A stretch of 64,000 nt of DNA. Origin: Astatotilapia calliptera (lineage: Eukaryota; Chordata; Actinopteri; Cichliformes; Cichlidae). The stretch lies in the NCBI RefSeq assembly GCF_900246225.1, contig NC_039310.1, positions 29,228,339 to 29,292,338 of the forward strand. Reading direction: 5' to 3'. Shown here in pieces: positions 1 to 12,600 of this stretch. The notes beneath the pieces are model-generated. The model was not told the DNA's origin, ran no database searches, and saw only the letters and a list, made by a program, of their open reading frames with translations. The stretch's first letter is position 1. The number at the start of each line of letters is the position of its first letter. A program made the position numbers and the translations under genes.

Positions 1-344
1 AACCAATTAAAACAAACCAACCACCACAAACTCTACCAGTACCATCTAAAAACCAACCAATTAAAATACAACAAAAAGAAAAAACCTCAACCTACATATC
101 TGCCTACCAAAAAACCCCCAATGAAAACAAAGCCAACCTACCACCTATAGCCTACACCAGCATTCCTGTCAAGTAAAAAGAAGCCAGAGATTAAACTCGA
201 CTCTTTCGCTGTTTTCTCACATATGTAATCTTTTGATTGTCTGAAACATGCATCTCTCACTATGATCACCAGCTTCTCTCTTTACAGCATAAAACTGCAT
301 TTACAGTGCAGTCAGGTAACACGAGAGCACAGAGTGCCTCTTAC
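1..344. other. eif2s3 intron 9 with a G-poor, A/C-rich tract
   Basis: This is the intron following the last visible eif2s3 exon. Bases 1 to about 175 are almost free of G on the plus strand and rich in short CCAA/AAAC words, so the transcribed strand is G/T-rich and C-poor. No gene or mobile element is recognised. Confidence 0.6.
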
Positions 345-3300
345 CGATGAGGCCTCCGGGAGCAGCGTACTGCAGATCGTTGTGCTCGGCGAACAGAGAG
401 ACGATCTTTGAGAAGATGGGTTTGCACATCAGCTTTCCCTCCTGGTCTTTGGACACAATACCTGGCCGCACCTCGATCTCCTGACCCACCTGGACACGCA
501 GAGAAAGGCAGAGCAGAGTAAGGCGTTTGTGACTTCACACTGCTTCAAATCACCAATAATGTACTGATAAATACACTCTTACCTTGAGTACACCCTTAAG
601 GATACTTCCTCCGGCCACACCTCCTTTCAGGTCGTCGACCTCACAGCCGGGTTTGTTCACATCAAAGGATCGAATGACTGAAACACAAAACACAGAACAT
701 TAAAACAAAAACTCGAAACACTTACATAAAAGAATCAATGTTTGTGTTTTTACTCATCTTACCAATGAGTCTGGGCTCGGATGTGAAATCTCTGACGGGC
801 ACGGGGATCATTTTGACGATGTACTCACAAACCACCTCGATGTTGTACTTCAGCTGGGCTGAGATGGGAATGATGGGAGCGCCCTCGGCCACTGTGCCTG
901 CAGGAGGAACATTAAAAGCATTTTCACTTCAGAGTTCATCTAATTGTGTTTTTGCTGCAGAGCGCTGCGTGGCATGGGAGTTTCAAAAGGGGCAACGAGC
1001 AGCAACGGAAAGAAAACCCTCAAACACATACAAAAAATAAATAAATCCTTCATTTGCTCTTTCAAACCTTAAATGGAAGTGAAACTTAACTTAAAAAATA
1101 TATATCTTTGACATATATGTACAACAGAACTAACGCAGGGTTTGGACAGTGTAAATTCTGTAAACCCTGCTTAAATAAAGTGTTTAAAGCTCCAGTGGGT
1201 CGTATTCTGAGTGCAAGGTTGTATCATTTTAACTTTTTAATTATTCTATCATAAAAACCACACATGCATGCATGTTATATTAAAGGTTGCAGTGTTTCCT
1301 GGTGCTTTAAGTGACATTTCCTTTCCAGAAGTTAAAGTCTGGGAAACAACGGTGGTAAAATACGAAGGCTAAGTTGAGTAAAACTGCTAAACCGTCACAC
1401 CTGAAATTCTAGAAATGGGCTACAAAATCTTTAAAGGGCTGACTCACCCTGCACGAAGGCCAGGATCTGCTCATACTGCTCTTTAGCCTGGCTCTCCTTC
1501 ACCAGGTCAATCTTGTTCTGCAGGATGAGGATGTGCTTCAGCTTCATGATTTCAATGGCGGCCAGATGCTCTGATGTCTGGGGCTGGGGACACGACTCAT
1601 TCCCAGCTGGCAGTTGAAGAGGACACAAAAACACAACGAGACAATTTTAATGTTTGGAGTCAGAGATGAGCACGATGCTGACTTTCTAATGTCATTAATC
1701 CTGGTAAAAGCATGGTCTGTTATATCCACCTCCTCTTTATCTGAACAGGGATAAGTTACCTGATTAGCGCCACTACAAAGCCAATTAAGGGGAAATGTGA
1801 CAGTGCAATAAAGACGAAACACTCTTTCATAACACCTCAGCTTAATCAAAGTTTTCAGAGACCCACCAATCAGCAGGAGAGCTGCGTCCATAACGGCTGC
1901 TCCGTTCAACATAGTTGCCATCAAAATGTCGTGACCGGGACAGTCCACGAACGACACATGTCTGTGAGGAAGAAGACAGCCAACAGTCACCTTCATTTTC
2001 CCTCATTTACTTTATTTCTATTGTGCTCAAACATTCAATTTCTTCTCCAGAACAGAAAAGATCCCGAAAACATTTAGTTCACCATCAAAAAGTTGTTTTT
2101 TTGTTTGAGGATTCAGAGGTTCAGCCTCTGCATTAATGATAAAATGCTTTGCCTGTTCAGGTCTTACCTGACCAGTTTGAAGTTGCCCTTGGTGCCAGTG
2201 ATGTCTGTGGGAAACTCGTCTGGAGTGCTGCTGCCACATGACCTGTAGCACTCTGGCCGGGGACAGCTGGGATCATCCAGCTTGTAGACCTACGACGTGT
2301 GGAAGAGAAGCAAAAACGTGAACTCCTCATCAGCATCTGTAAACCAGCGTTCATTCAGGAGGGGGCAGAGCTACGTTTGAGATATTCAGCACACACAGCA
2401 GCTGCAGTCGGCAGTTTTTATTGTGTTTAGCGCTCAGTTTCACTTGACTACAAATACGATCTTTGTTTTGACTTCTTCTCTGTGACTCAAGCTCAAAGCT
2501 AAAAGGAACAACAACAGCACAACCAACAGTTCTTCCATATGTTCTACGCCGCCCCCTGGTGTCAACATGTAGAGAAACCCTTGGAAACCAAAATCAGCAA
2601 AATTATAAAGCAGAAAATTTCATCAGGGTGTCATTTGTTTACGCATATTTAGCATTTATACTATTTACACCTAGATGTTTTCCAGATAAGCAAACTAACA
2701 CTCCATGATTGAGCTGATCATTGATCAGGTTTAAGCATTACTCACACAGACCTAGATATCAGCTGGCAACCGCCCACCAACCAGTGGTCAATAAGGAAAA
2801 TAAAGTTATTCCTCACTATAAACCACCAAATTTGAGCACTTACTGGAGGACTGCAGACCAGAATGTAGTCCTATGTGATGGGGGCTTTTCTCACCCACCA
2901 AAGGCTCGTTTTAAGGCATGAAAACCGTGACATGTAGAAGGAGGTCTGCAGATTTCAATCCTACCAGTCCGCAGAGTTTAATCAGCAATATTTGGACCCC
3001 ATCATACCCGTTGTTTCAGCAGGTCATGCACCTCTCGCTGTGGGTATCCTGGGATATTAAGTTATACTCCAATTCCAACTTAAACCCTTAAACTCTGAAC
3101 CAACAAAAAGGCCTCTGAATGAGCCAGAAGTTCGATTTCATACAGAATCTCATCATTTTAACTGAGTAAAACAAAGCAGTTCTTTCAAAGATGGTGTTAG
3201 ACTTTGAGTAAATGGCTTTAATCACTCCCAACCTGGAGAAACTGGAACCCACAATCAGCATTCTTACAGGCTTTCTCTTATCACAGACATTTTATGCAAA

Positions 3301-4854
3301 TGCACCGTTCCCTGTGGAAACAATTTGGATTGACAATAAAGTTAAATGTGTTTGTATTTGTCGCCTGTAGACGGGGAAGTTCACGTTTGAAAGAGTAAAT
3401 CCTGAACATACAAACTTCCACTGCTCTTTAATCTCAAACACTCAGGTCCAAAAATAACACAAACATCTGAGAAAATACACTCCCTCACCTTAGCATTGGC
3501 ATATCCAAGCTTGATGGTGATGTTCCTCTCCAGCTCATTCTTGAACCTGACGGTGTGCACGCCAGAAATAGCTTTCACTACTGTGGACTTTCCGTGGGCC
3601 ACATGACCGATGGTGCCTAAGAGAGAAGAAGGCGGAGGTCAAAACGTCTATCAAACTCTACAGAGACATCGAATCCGATCAGCTGTCTCCCATACCGATA
3701 TTGATGGTGGCCTGTCTGCTGATGATCTCCGGAGAGAGAGGTGTCAAGGTCGACACGTCCTGACAAAGAGAACAATTCAGATTAATGACTCGTCATGCCA
3801 GGACCCACTGCATCAGAGCGAGCGGCGTGCTTAATCCCAAAGAATAACGAGCAGCTCACAGGCGGAAACAAAACCACCCGGGATGGTTCTCATAAAGCAA
3901 CACAGAACAGCAACAATCCCTCAAGTACTCTACTTTACCAACATTATAACAGAAATCACTGGAAATTTTATTGTAGGAGTGTCTAAAGAAGCAAAGTTTC
4001 AGGTGATGACTGTGTCTGGTAACAAAAGAGTTTGATGGCGACTACAATGTGTGAAGAGCATAAAACAGGACTATTTTAATGGACCAGGCCCTGATCACAG
4101 TTAAACAATAAGGTTTTGTTTCCCTTGTAGGACACATGCAGCACTACACGCAGTGTTTTGTTCTCATCTCGGTAAGTCACAACTAACGAGAACTTATGTT
4201 GAACAAAGACTAATGTTATTTAGTATAAACACACGAAAACACGCTGAAAGTCGTATCTTTGACCCACATCTTTTGGTACCAATTTCCATTTATATAAGAG
4301 GTGAGAATATGAGCTATAACAATGTAAATCCAATGAGTTAGAATGAAAGCTTTACAAGCTTCAGCTTTTTACAGCTTGGACTAACAAGAAGGATGTAAGC
4401 TTATAAAGGTGTTTTTATGCCGAACTAAACATTAAGAACCATTTTCTAGATTCTAGCAAAGATGGAGCTAACTCCGTGGAGCTAACTAAAATTAAACCGG
4501 GATAAACAGGCTTCAATAACGCTGATAACTATGAATATCAAGTAAGTCTTTCAACGTGTGAATCGTGTTAAATGTGGCTGAAATAACGCTGTATTTCGGG
4601 CTGGAAGTGCAACGGGTCTGAGCTTTCCGCCCAGCCTGGGCCCTTGCGTCATGTGCCGGGTGGCGCAGCACCGGTATCCGTTACTATTCTCCCGGCCTTC
4701 TGTGACCGTTTTACCGAAACAACGGGCCACCGACAGCCGCCAACGTAAAACCACACTGCTGTAAGCACGATATACATACACTTACCAGAGTACTGAGGTC
4801 CTGTTTGGCCAAGTGAGGCTGACCGAGCGTTGTGCCTGACTCGTCGCCCGCCAT
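345..4854 (-). CDS. eif2s3: Eukaryotic translation initiation factor 2 subunit gamma, 5' two-thirds (partial)
   Basis: GTP-binding subunit of eIF2, which carries initiator Met-tRNA to the 40S ribosome. Coding exons read on the minus strand: 4786-4854, 3696-3759, 3489-3616, 2168-2289, 1867-1961, 1448-1606, 763-897, 583-677 and 345-489. All have GT/AG borders and the frame stays open for 337 codons; the human protein has 472, so about 135 C-terminal codons lie left of the window. The G domain is visible: P-loop HVAHGKST near residues 49-56, DCPGH at 134-138 and NKID at 190-193. The AHGKST P-loop is characteristic of eIF2-gamma. A cysteine-bearing stretch (residues 96-105, CPRPECYRSC) corresponds to the zinc-knuckle insert of the family. 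The start ATG sits in a TISU-like context. The longer introns (898-1447, 2290-3488, 3760-4785) hold nothing I recognise. Confidence 0.97.
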
Positions 4855-4858
4855 CTTG
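4847..4858 (-). promoter_or_regulatory. eif2s3: TISU / YY1-like initiator over the eif2s3 start codon
   Basis: On the minus strand the start codon lies in CAAGATGGCGGG. This matches 11 of 12 positions of the TISU element (SAASATGGCGGC), which combines a YY1 site with a start codon that works on very short 5' UTRs. If used this way, transcription should start only some 5-30 bases upstream, near 4860-4885. The match is seen directly; the function is inferred. Confidence 0.55.
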
Positions 4859-5795
4859 AAAGAAAAGGGAATGAATAAGGAGGCCCGGCCGAATGCCTGA
4901 TCTATCGATTAAACCTGCACTCCTCTTCGCCTAAAATGTTTTCAGACAAAATAAATTTTACTGCCTGGAAGCCTGGAAGAATTTATTACAGCTTTAGAAG
5001 AAGGGGTTTTTTTTAGCGGTAACTTCCAGGTATAATTTTAAACTTAAGCGATCCGCCCAAGTAAAAGTGTAGTTGGGTCCTTTCTCGAGGGCTGATGCAA
5101 CAACCGGAGCGGCTCTCAGTTTCTGCTGTAAATTTAAACCAGTTTAATAACCGCACACTGCTGCTGTTCGTATCTCATTAACAGCTGCTCATCAAGGAAA
5201 CAGACATGCGTCCCAAATTTATAGTCCTCTTTTAAGAAAGAAGTGTACGTTCATCCATGTGACGGGTCCGTCGCGATTTAGTTACGTCATCTGACTAACT
5301 TTCTGTAGTTCTGGCTGTTTGGTCTATCTGAGTAGGATTACTATTATTTTATAGTAGTTCGGTTAAGTTAAAAAAAACGCCATAAAGCCTGATATGGGGA
5401 GACGTTAGTTAGGCTATAGCAATTATGTACCCAGATTTCAGGAGTGGAGAATAGATTTGTAGTCCGTCACATCTGTGCAGTGGCAGCCATCCCGTTCAGC
5501 CTTGTTTAGAGTGAAATATGTAAAATAACATTCATATCAATATGTTCTGTTTAGGATGTCCGCTGGCATTTTTAAGTGTCCTACTGGAAAACACACAAAG
5601 CCTCAGTGAAGTACATGAAAAACTACTCTGTGAAAAATAACTTTTGTTTTTCCAGCTAACTTCACTATTTGCTCCCTCATTTCTCCTGTTCATGTATAAC
5701 CTCTCTGTCCTCTCTCTCCGTCCTCCTCACTCAACTAGAAAATAACAAAAATATATTCCTATAAAATTATTATAAGACACGCCTGTTTCTATTTG

Positions 5796-5820
5796 CTCTC
5801 TCTCTCTCTCTCTCTCTCTC
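5796..5820. repeat. (TC)n microsatellite
   Basis: Uninterrupted CT dinucleotide run of about 12 units, read directly. Confidence 0.9.
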
Positions 5821-6050
5821 ATTCCTGCTCTCCATTTTAGTCAAAGTGTGTTTTAAATCTGCATCACTGATTTGTGTCATTAAATTAGATCTGCTCTTTC
5901 TGCCCCAACAACAAAGTCTTATTTAAGCGATTAAATATTAGTTCTGTTAATATAGTTATTGTAGGGACGCTCTGAACTCGTCTACGGCCCAGATTCGGTG
6001 CACATGTATGTGCAGATTCCTGTGTGATAGATAAAACGCTGTGATTAAAG

Positions 6051-6089
6051 CCATTCACGCAGAGTGGATTCCCCACTCTGCGTGAATGG
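6051..6089. repeat. Perfect inverted repeat (17-bp arms, 5-base loop)
   Basis: Left arm 6051-6067 (CCATTCACGCAGAGTGG) is the exact reverse complement of 6073-6089, separated by ATTCC. The transcript of either strand would form a strong hairpin. No terminal motifs, poly-A tail or duplication point to a known transposon. Confidence 0.9.
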
Positions 6090-6559
6090 TACTCGTGGTC
6101 ATTGATCAACGGTCATCATAATTTGTATGTTAACGATGATGAAACTGACACCAAGTTTCAGTCCTTATGCAGATGCACCGAAGAAGTCACGCTGATGAGT
6201 GAAAACACGACGTCCAGATGAACAAAGTGAACTTTCTGGGAATTCTTTACCTGGATGATTGAGGACTAACCATTTGTACATTTATGTGAGTGCATTATTC
6301 ATGTGAAAGTGTGTAGCGTAGTTATTTTCAATAACTTTGGGGCTGTTTAGCATCTCTTTAAAGACAAAATCCTTTTAAGTGTTTTTGTGCTTTTTTCTCT
6401 TCGTGCGTGGTTTGAGTAAGTTAGCCATCATCGCAAACCGGCTATGTTAAGGGATTTTTTCTTTCTCGTTGGAGTGATTCCTCTTGGTAAATACACGATC
6501 TTTGATGCAGCGCCGCACTACGCCCTTCAGTTCCGCCCAAAAGGGAAATGACGCCGGTG

Positions 6560-6784
6560 CAGAAAATGGCGTCCGCAGAGCCTGTGGTCCGCTGTGGCTT
6601 TTTACCCGTTTAATTTAGCTCCGTGTGGGGGGTCTGTGCGATTGGCAGATGGACGCTGATGCCAACATGGCAGTGCAACGCTGCCACCCGCTTTCTTGAT
6701 CTCGGAATCGAACTCGCAACTTGATGTCCGACGGAGCCAGAGCTGGCTGGTCGAAGAGGGGTTGTGGAGATTCGCACCGCCGAG
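6560..6784 (+). other. klhl15: Probable klhl15 untranslated exon 1
   Basis: GC-rich stretch ending in CCGAG followed by GTGAGA at 6785, a strong splice donor. It carries an ATGGCGTCC start-like motif near 6567 that opens a 16-codon upstream frame, and a second short frame beginning near 6650 that ends in TGA near 6700. The left border is a guess. The exon call rests on base composition, the donor and its place upstream of the klhl15 coding exons. Confidence 0.4.
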
Positions 6785-7815
6785 GTGAGACGGCTGGATT
6801 CAGGCTAAGCTAAAGCGGCTCCGCCGGTCTAAGCAGCTGTCGGAGCCCCTGTAGCTCCAACTCGGAGTCGTGACAGCGAGTTTAGCCAAACACGGAGCGA
6901 AATATCCGCTCAGTTTGCGACGGTTTCCTCCTTTATCTTCCACAAATGTACGCCGCCATGTTCCGTCAGTACAGCCGAGTGTGGGGACCGTTATCCGCCA
7001 GGGTTAGCCTTTGTTTTGGCGCTCCAGTCGCGGCTCGGAGCAAGCTGTCCCCCCGCTGCTGTTTGAAGAAGTAAACACGGAAACCGAGGGCAATTTAAAC
7101 CGCGTGTTGGTGCAGATTTAACACGTTAGCGGGAGGCTTATTTTGGTGACAAGTGTGCGGATGTTTTCTTTTTCACCTGGAGGCAGACCCAGGTGAGGTC
7201 AGCCACCGGGTGAGAGAGATGAAAACGAGGCTAGACCGATTCAGCGAGCTGCTTTCTGTTGCCTACATCCCGTTTTCCCTGAAAGCAGTGCTGACAGGAC
7301 TAATCAGCTATAGTCCCAAACAAGCTTAAACAAAGCCTCAACTTTCGTTAACAATTTAGCCTTAACACACATTTCCAGCTCCGCTAGAGTAGCTTAGCAT
7401 GATCCTCATTTCTCAGAGGCGGAAGACATTTGGCATATTCACAAAAGCATTAATATAATAAAAAATCTCAATCTTCATAATTAAAACATCTCAAACTGGG
7501 ACACGCACGCACACGTGGGACCTGACTTGGAGAGCAGGTTGAGAAGAAACACCTCTCACACAAACGAATGTATCTGTTCAGTACTTGTCGCTTTAACGTT
7601 GGATTTTCCTTTAAATTGTCACAGGTGAAACTCTTACCAAAGAGCCAGTAAATTAAATATTCATGTAAACTGCAGAGGATGTGTGTTTTACAGCACTTCT
7701 GTGCACGAGAGCTGTGATTTACAAGGCCCTGAATGCACCGTGGACTGTTTGATGGGTATCCTCTTCATCTAAGCCTTCTTTGTCTCTGAGAGCATCTTTT
7801 TCTGTCTCCCGTCAG

Positions 7816-7903
7816 AACCAGGCAAGCACAAACACAGGAAATGCGAGCGGCCCCTTAGCGCTCAGCCGTCGAAGCCTGTGATTGTTCGCCCGGGCTCCAA
7901 AAG
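7816..7903 (+). other. klhl15: Candidate klhl15 untranslated exon 2
   Basis: An 88-base segment preceded by a pyrimidine-rich acceptor (CTGTCTCCCGTCAG) and followed by the donor GTACGT. It contains a tiny frame ATG CGA GCG GCC CCT TAG. Inclusion in mRNA cannot be judged from sequence alone. Confidence 0.35.
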
Positions 7904-9180
7904 GTACGTCAAACACGCAGAACTGCACCATAAATATACATTTTTATCTCCACGCTGCCCTCCTCCAGACCATCTGCCTCATTTCGGCCGCTGAGTTTTA
8001 GGATGTGATGGGGGAAGGGCGAGGGGTCAAAGGTTAAAGTCTTGGCTCCTTAAATTTAGCTATGATACCAGTGATTTTTAATGCTTTAGAAGTAATAGAA
8101 GTTATTCTATCAGATTTATTTCCACTTCTTCATGTACAGATGATGAAAAAATAACAATACTTGTAGTTAACTGAAATACCGAACTTAAATCGCTAGTAAT
8201 AGTGATTCGATGGGTTATTTCCCACGTTTCTTTCCCATACACGCTGTTATTCCTGTCACCCATAGCTTCCATCTCCTACAAAAGTAACCTTCAGTTTTCT
8301 GTCCTTCCCATATTTTGAATCTCTTCCACGTCTCATTTTCATTTGTTTCTTAAGTATTGGTGTTTAATTAGATCTTTATTTTGGTTGTTAAATTCCAGTT
8401 TATTACAGTCTGGGTGGTTTTAAATTCAGGGGTTATTTTGGTTTCATCTCTTGAAAACAATAACTTTATATCTGACCCCAGAGTCTGAGCTTTTACCATC
8501 TGTGTCTTCAAATAGGGGGAAAGAACACAATCTCATATTTAGACTGAAGTTCGGACCCAAAAAGCTACATCAGGGTATCGTATGATTTCGCTGCACGTCA
8601 GCAGCAGAAGAGCTGACGTAGCTAAAAGCAGCATCAGTTTGGAGGGATTTCTCTTCTCCTGTTCGGTCTGTGAGGAGGTCGCATGTAGTGAAACTGAGAG
8701 CAGAGGAAGTAGAAACGGGCACGGTGTGCATCACTAGTCAACTAGACCTTTAAAAGGTGATGCTCTTGCTAGCTGGAGGTGCTGGCCTCGTACCGTGATT
8801 GTTGTCATGAAGTTATCAGTCTGACAGCAAAATCTTGGAGGATAATCAGCAGGTAACCAACAGAATCCTAAATACAACTGATTTCCATCCCAGCCTGTTC
8901 CTGAGGTGGATAACCTCCAAGATTTCCCCCCAAAAAACAAAATGCAGGCTGTAATAAACTGGAATCCTCTTTTAATCCCACCATCATTTTACCTCCATTC
9001 AACTTTTATTTATATTTTTTGTATCATGATGAGTAAACGCACTGAGTTGATCATGTATATGAACACTAAACTGCTGAAATGAGACTAAAAGCATACGGAT
9101 GATTTCTGATTGTAAATCACATGTTTCTGGTGGAAGTTTGCAGGCGTTCACGCTTTAATTGTGTTGGCTTTGTCGTCCAG

Positions 9181-9289
9181 GTGATTGACGCTCAGAAAAG
9201 GGACTTTGTTAGCATCTGCTGGACACAAGGGGCACTGTCCTCTGATTGGCTCGGACAACCCCCTCTGACATGCCCGTGGCCAATCAGAG
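9181..9289 (+). other. klhl15: Candidate klhl15 untranslated exon 3
   Basis: A 109-base segment between an acceptor ending GTCGTCCAG and a donor GTGAGT at 9290. A perfect 12-bp inverted repeat (9239-9250 with 9279-9290) spans its 3' half and ends on the donor. Evidence is splice-site quality only. Confidence 0.35.
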
Positions 9290-9625
9290 GTGAGTGTGCT
9301 GCGTGTGTGTTTACGTTCTCGGTGAGCACGTGTGAGTTTCTGTGTGTTTGTGTTGTGTGTGCCTCGTGTGAAGGGTTTTCTCTCTTCTCCGTCAGCTGGT
9401 GTGTTGCAGTTGGTGCGCGGCGGCTGAAGTGCAAAGCTTTTTAACATCCCTTTAAACGACCTTCCAGCTCCTCGCTTACTGTTTCTCAGCACCTTTGTGT
9501 CCTTGGAGAGACGTCTCTTCTCTGTGTGTTCAGTTGATTTTCGTGTGGTTGTCATTTCCTCACGGTTCATCCCTTTCTCCTCGTTCACGCTTCTCTTCTG
9601 GCTCGCTCGCGCCTTCAGGTGTGTT

Positions 9626-12600
9626 ATGTCGGGGGCGGATGTGGAGGTGTACCTGTCTCAGGTGCACGATGGGAGCGTGTCGTCGGGCTTCAGGGCGCTG
9701 TACGAGGAGCGTCTGCTGCTGGACGTCACGCTATTGATCGAGGAGCACCACTTCCAGGTACGCAACTACAGCACATGTCACACAATGGTCCATTTGAAGG
9801 ATGACTCTAGGTTTGGCCTTTCTCCTCCTTTGATCCCGTTTGGTTTGCTCCTCCCACTTTCAGGCCCACAAGGCGCTGCTGGCCACCCAGAGCGACTACT
9901 TCCGGGTCATGTTCACGGCAGACATGAGGGAGCGGGACCAGGACAAGATCCACATGAAGGGGCTGACGGCTGCTGGGTTCGGCCACATTCTCCGCTTCAT
10001 GTACTACGGCTCGCTGGAGCTCAGCATGCCCACGGTGCAGGAGATCCTGCAGGTAACTCGCACGCAGTTCAACGGAGCTCCTTGTGAGCCTCAAAATTCA
10101 ATCCGCAGTCGCTTTAAGAACGCGTCTTCCTCTCCCCGCAGGCGGCCATGTACGTCCAGCTGACGGAGGCGGTGGAGTTCTGCTGCTCCTTCCTGCTGGC
10201 TAAGATCTGCCTTGAGAACTGCGCCGAGGTCATGCGTCTCCTGGAGGACTTCAGCGTGGGCGTGGAGGGCGTCCAGGAGCAGCTCGACAACTTCCTGCTC
10301 GAAAACTTTGTCCCACTCATGAGCCGACCCGACTTCCTGTCCTACCTCAGCCTCGAGAGACTGCAGGTTTGATCAAACGAGCGCAGATTTTAACTATAAA
10401 TGCAAAACGTGCTTGTATGTCGCGCTTTTCTTTGTTATGAAGTCTGAGGAAAAGTTGTTAAAGCGACAGTTTAGAGTCAGTTTGACAAAGAAAGACGTTT
10501 CTAAACTGATAAAATGATCGACTATAATCTTTATTTATAGAAAGATTCTGGAACTAAACTGTTTTACTTCTTTCTGATTTAAAAAACTCATCTGAAAATG
10601 TGTGTTTACTCTTCTTAATTTGCACTCCTGCAGGCATCCTCACACCTTTAATAGGAGCGTGTTTTATTGACAGTCCTGGGCTTGTCTGACTCCTGGTGTG
10701 TGTTTTAAAGAAAAATGCAAATACATTAGTGAGGTACAAATGGCCCAGACTGCAAGAGAAATGTTTCCCGGGGGGTTCAGGAAAAAGCGATGAGCAAATT
10801 AAAGGCACATTTGCTGTTCTCAGTACTCATAAAGTGCATTTTATGCAGCAGCTGTCGGTAAATATCAACGAGAGAGTTTAGCGGTTTCATGGTGGATAAA
10901 TCTCACCGTTAAAGTCAAACTAATCCAAAGTAAAGCCTCCACGGTCCTGTTTAAGTCCTTTTTTAACCTTCTCGTTCCTGTTATGTGTTAATTCGTGCAG
11001 ATGTCAGTAAAGTCATGTAGCCAGCTTTAATAAGGAGGTGGAAACATAACCTGAATTCATTCCTATGAAGTGTTAGTTAATCTGAGACAAAGCAGCAAAC
11101 ACAGAGTGTGCAGCTGTGATCACAGCCTCTCTGTGAGCTGACGGTGCAGAGACGTATGTGGAGAATAAGAAGTTCTCCCTGAGAGGCAGAGGAGGTGTAA
11201 GAAAGAGACGGGAGAGGAAGATTATTACTTTGAGATGTAGCAGCTGCTCAGTGACATTTGATAGAATAGAAATTTAAAGCTTACGTGTAATCGTAGGTTT
11301 AGACCTGCAGAGACTCGGGCACATGCACAGGTCTCTGATGGGATGGATTTTCTGTTTTGGGAGTAATATTTTGTTGAAAATGCTCCAGAGATGCCTTAAT
11401 GTTTTCTGCTGTATTGCATTTTCTTATCTGCACTGTTTTCTCTAGTTGCTGTGGATTGATCTCTTGTGGTCTCTGTAGTGTTTGTGGAAGTTGCAGTGGC
11501 AACAAACCTGCTCTGCCCCTCTGTGTCTGATCCAGGCGTACTTGAACAGCGACGCTCTGAGTCGCTTCCCAGAAATCGAGCTGTACGAAGCAGTGCAGGC
11601 GTGGCTGCGGCACGACCGGCGGCGCTGGAGGCACACGGACACCATCGTGCAGTCCATCCGCTTCTGTCTCATGACCCCGGCCAACATCTTTGAGAAGGTG
11701 AGCGCTGCTTTCTGACCGACGTAAATGGGGGCGGTCGCCTTCATTTTTTGAACTCCGTTGGCTCGACGCAGGTCACCGTAGCAACGTTAAGCCTACAGCC
11801 AGCCCCATAATTCACAGCTTTCCTCCACTCAGGTGAAGACGTCGGAGTTCTACCGTTACTCCAGGCAGCTGCGGCAGGAGGTCGATCAGGCTCTCAGCTA
11901 CTTTCATGATGTCAACCAGCAGCCTCTGGTGGAGACGCGCTCCAACCGCATCCGCTCCGTCCGCCCGCAGACGGCCGTGTTCAGGGGAATGATTGGCCAC
12001 AGCATGGTCAACAGCAAGATCCTCCTGCTGCAGCGTCCAAAGGTAGCCGCTCGTTTACGTACAAAATTGGCTACATGCTTGTACCTTTTTGTGTGCTTCC
12101 TGTCTGACACGTCTATCTTGCCTCCCTTTCTGAGCGCTCCTCGTCCCATCGGCTGTTGGGGAGAATATCTCCGAGTTGCCTCGCTGAGCCTGTAATCCTC
12201 CTTTAAAGTTCAGGATGGAGTGTTTGGATCTAACTGGTTACCTGTGTCTCAGGTGTGGTGGGAGCTGGAGGGACCTCAGGTGCCGCTGCGACCCGACTGC
12301 CTGGCCATCGTCAACAACTTCGCCTTCCTGCTGGGCGGAGAGGAGCTGGGGCCCGACGGTGAATTTCACGCCTCCTCTAAAGTGTACCGCTACGACCCTC
12401 GACAGAACTCGTGGCTACGCATGGCGGACATGTCTGTGCCCAGGTGAGAGAAGCCCGAGGTCATGGCTGCATAGTGAAGAGCTGATTTCCTCGCCAACCT
12501 TCTTCTGAGTTGTTTGTTTGTCGTTCGCAGGTCAGAGTTCGCCGTGGGCGTCATTGGAAAGTTTATTTATGCCGTGGCGGGCCGCACGCGAGACGAGACC

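Larger units (their letters stand above)
4870..6550. promoter_or_regulatory. Divergent promoter and intergenic region between eif2s3 and klhl15
   Basis: Head-to-head genes flank this stretch. It holds a (TC)n run at about 5796-5820 and a perfect 17-bp-stem hairpin at 6051-6089. I see no open frame with coding character, no TATA box at a convincing position, and no recognisable mobile element. Confidence 0.5.

Noticed and set aside
3010..3155. C/D-box-like pair in an eif2s3 intron (minus strand)
   Set aside because: AATGATGA and CTGA occur at a possible distance, but there is no terminal stem and no C'/D' pair.
9497..10087. A 196-codon frame over klhl15 exons 1 and 2
   Set aside because: It reads the first coding exon in frame but then crosses the intron and continues in the wrong frame; the spliced BTB reading explains the region.
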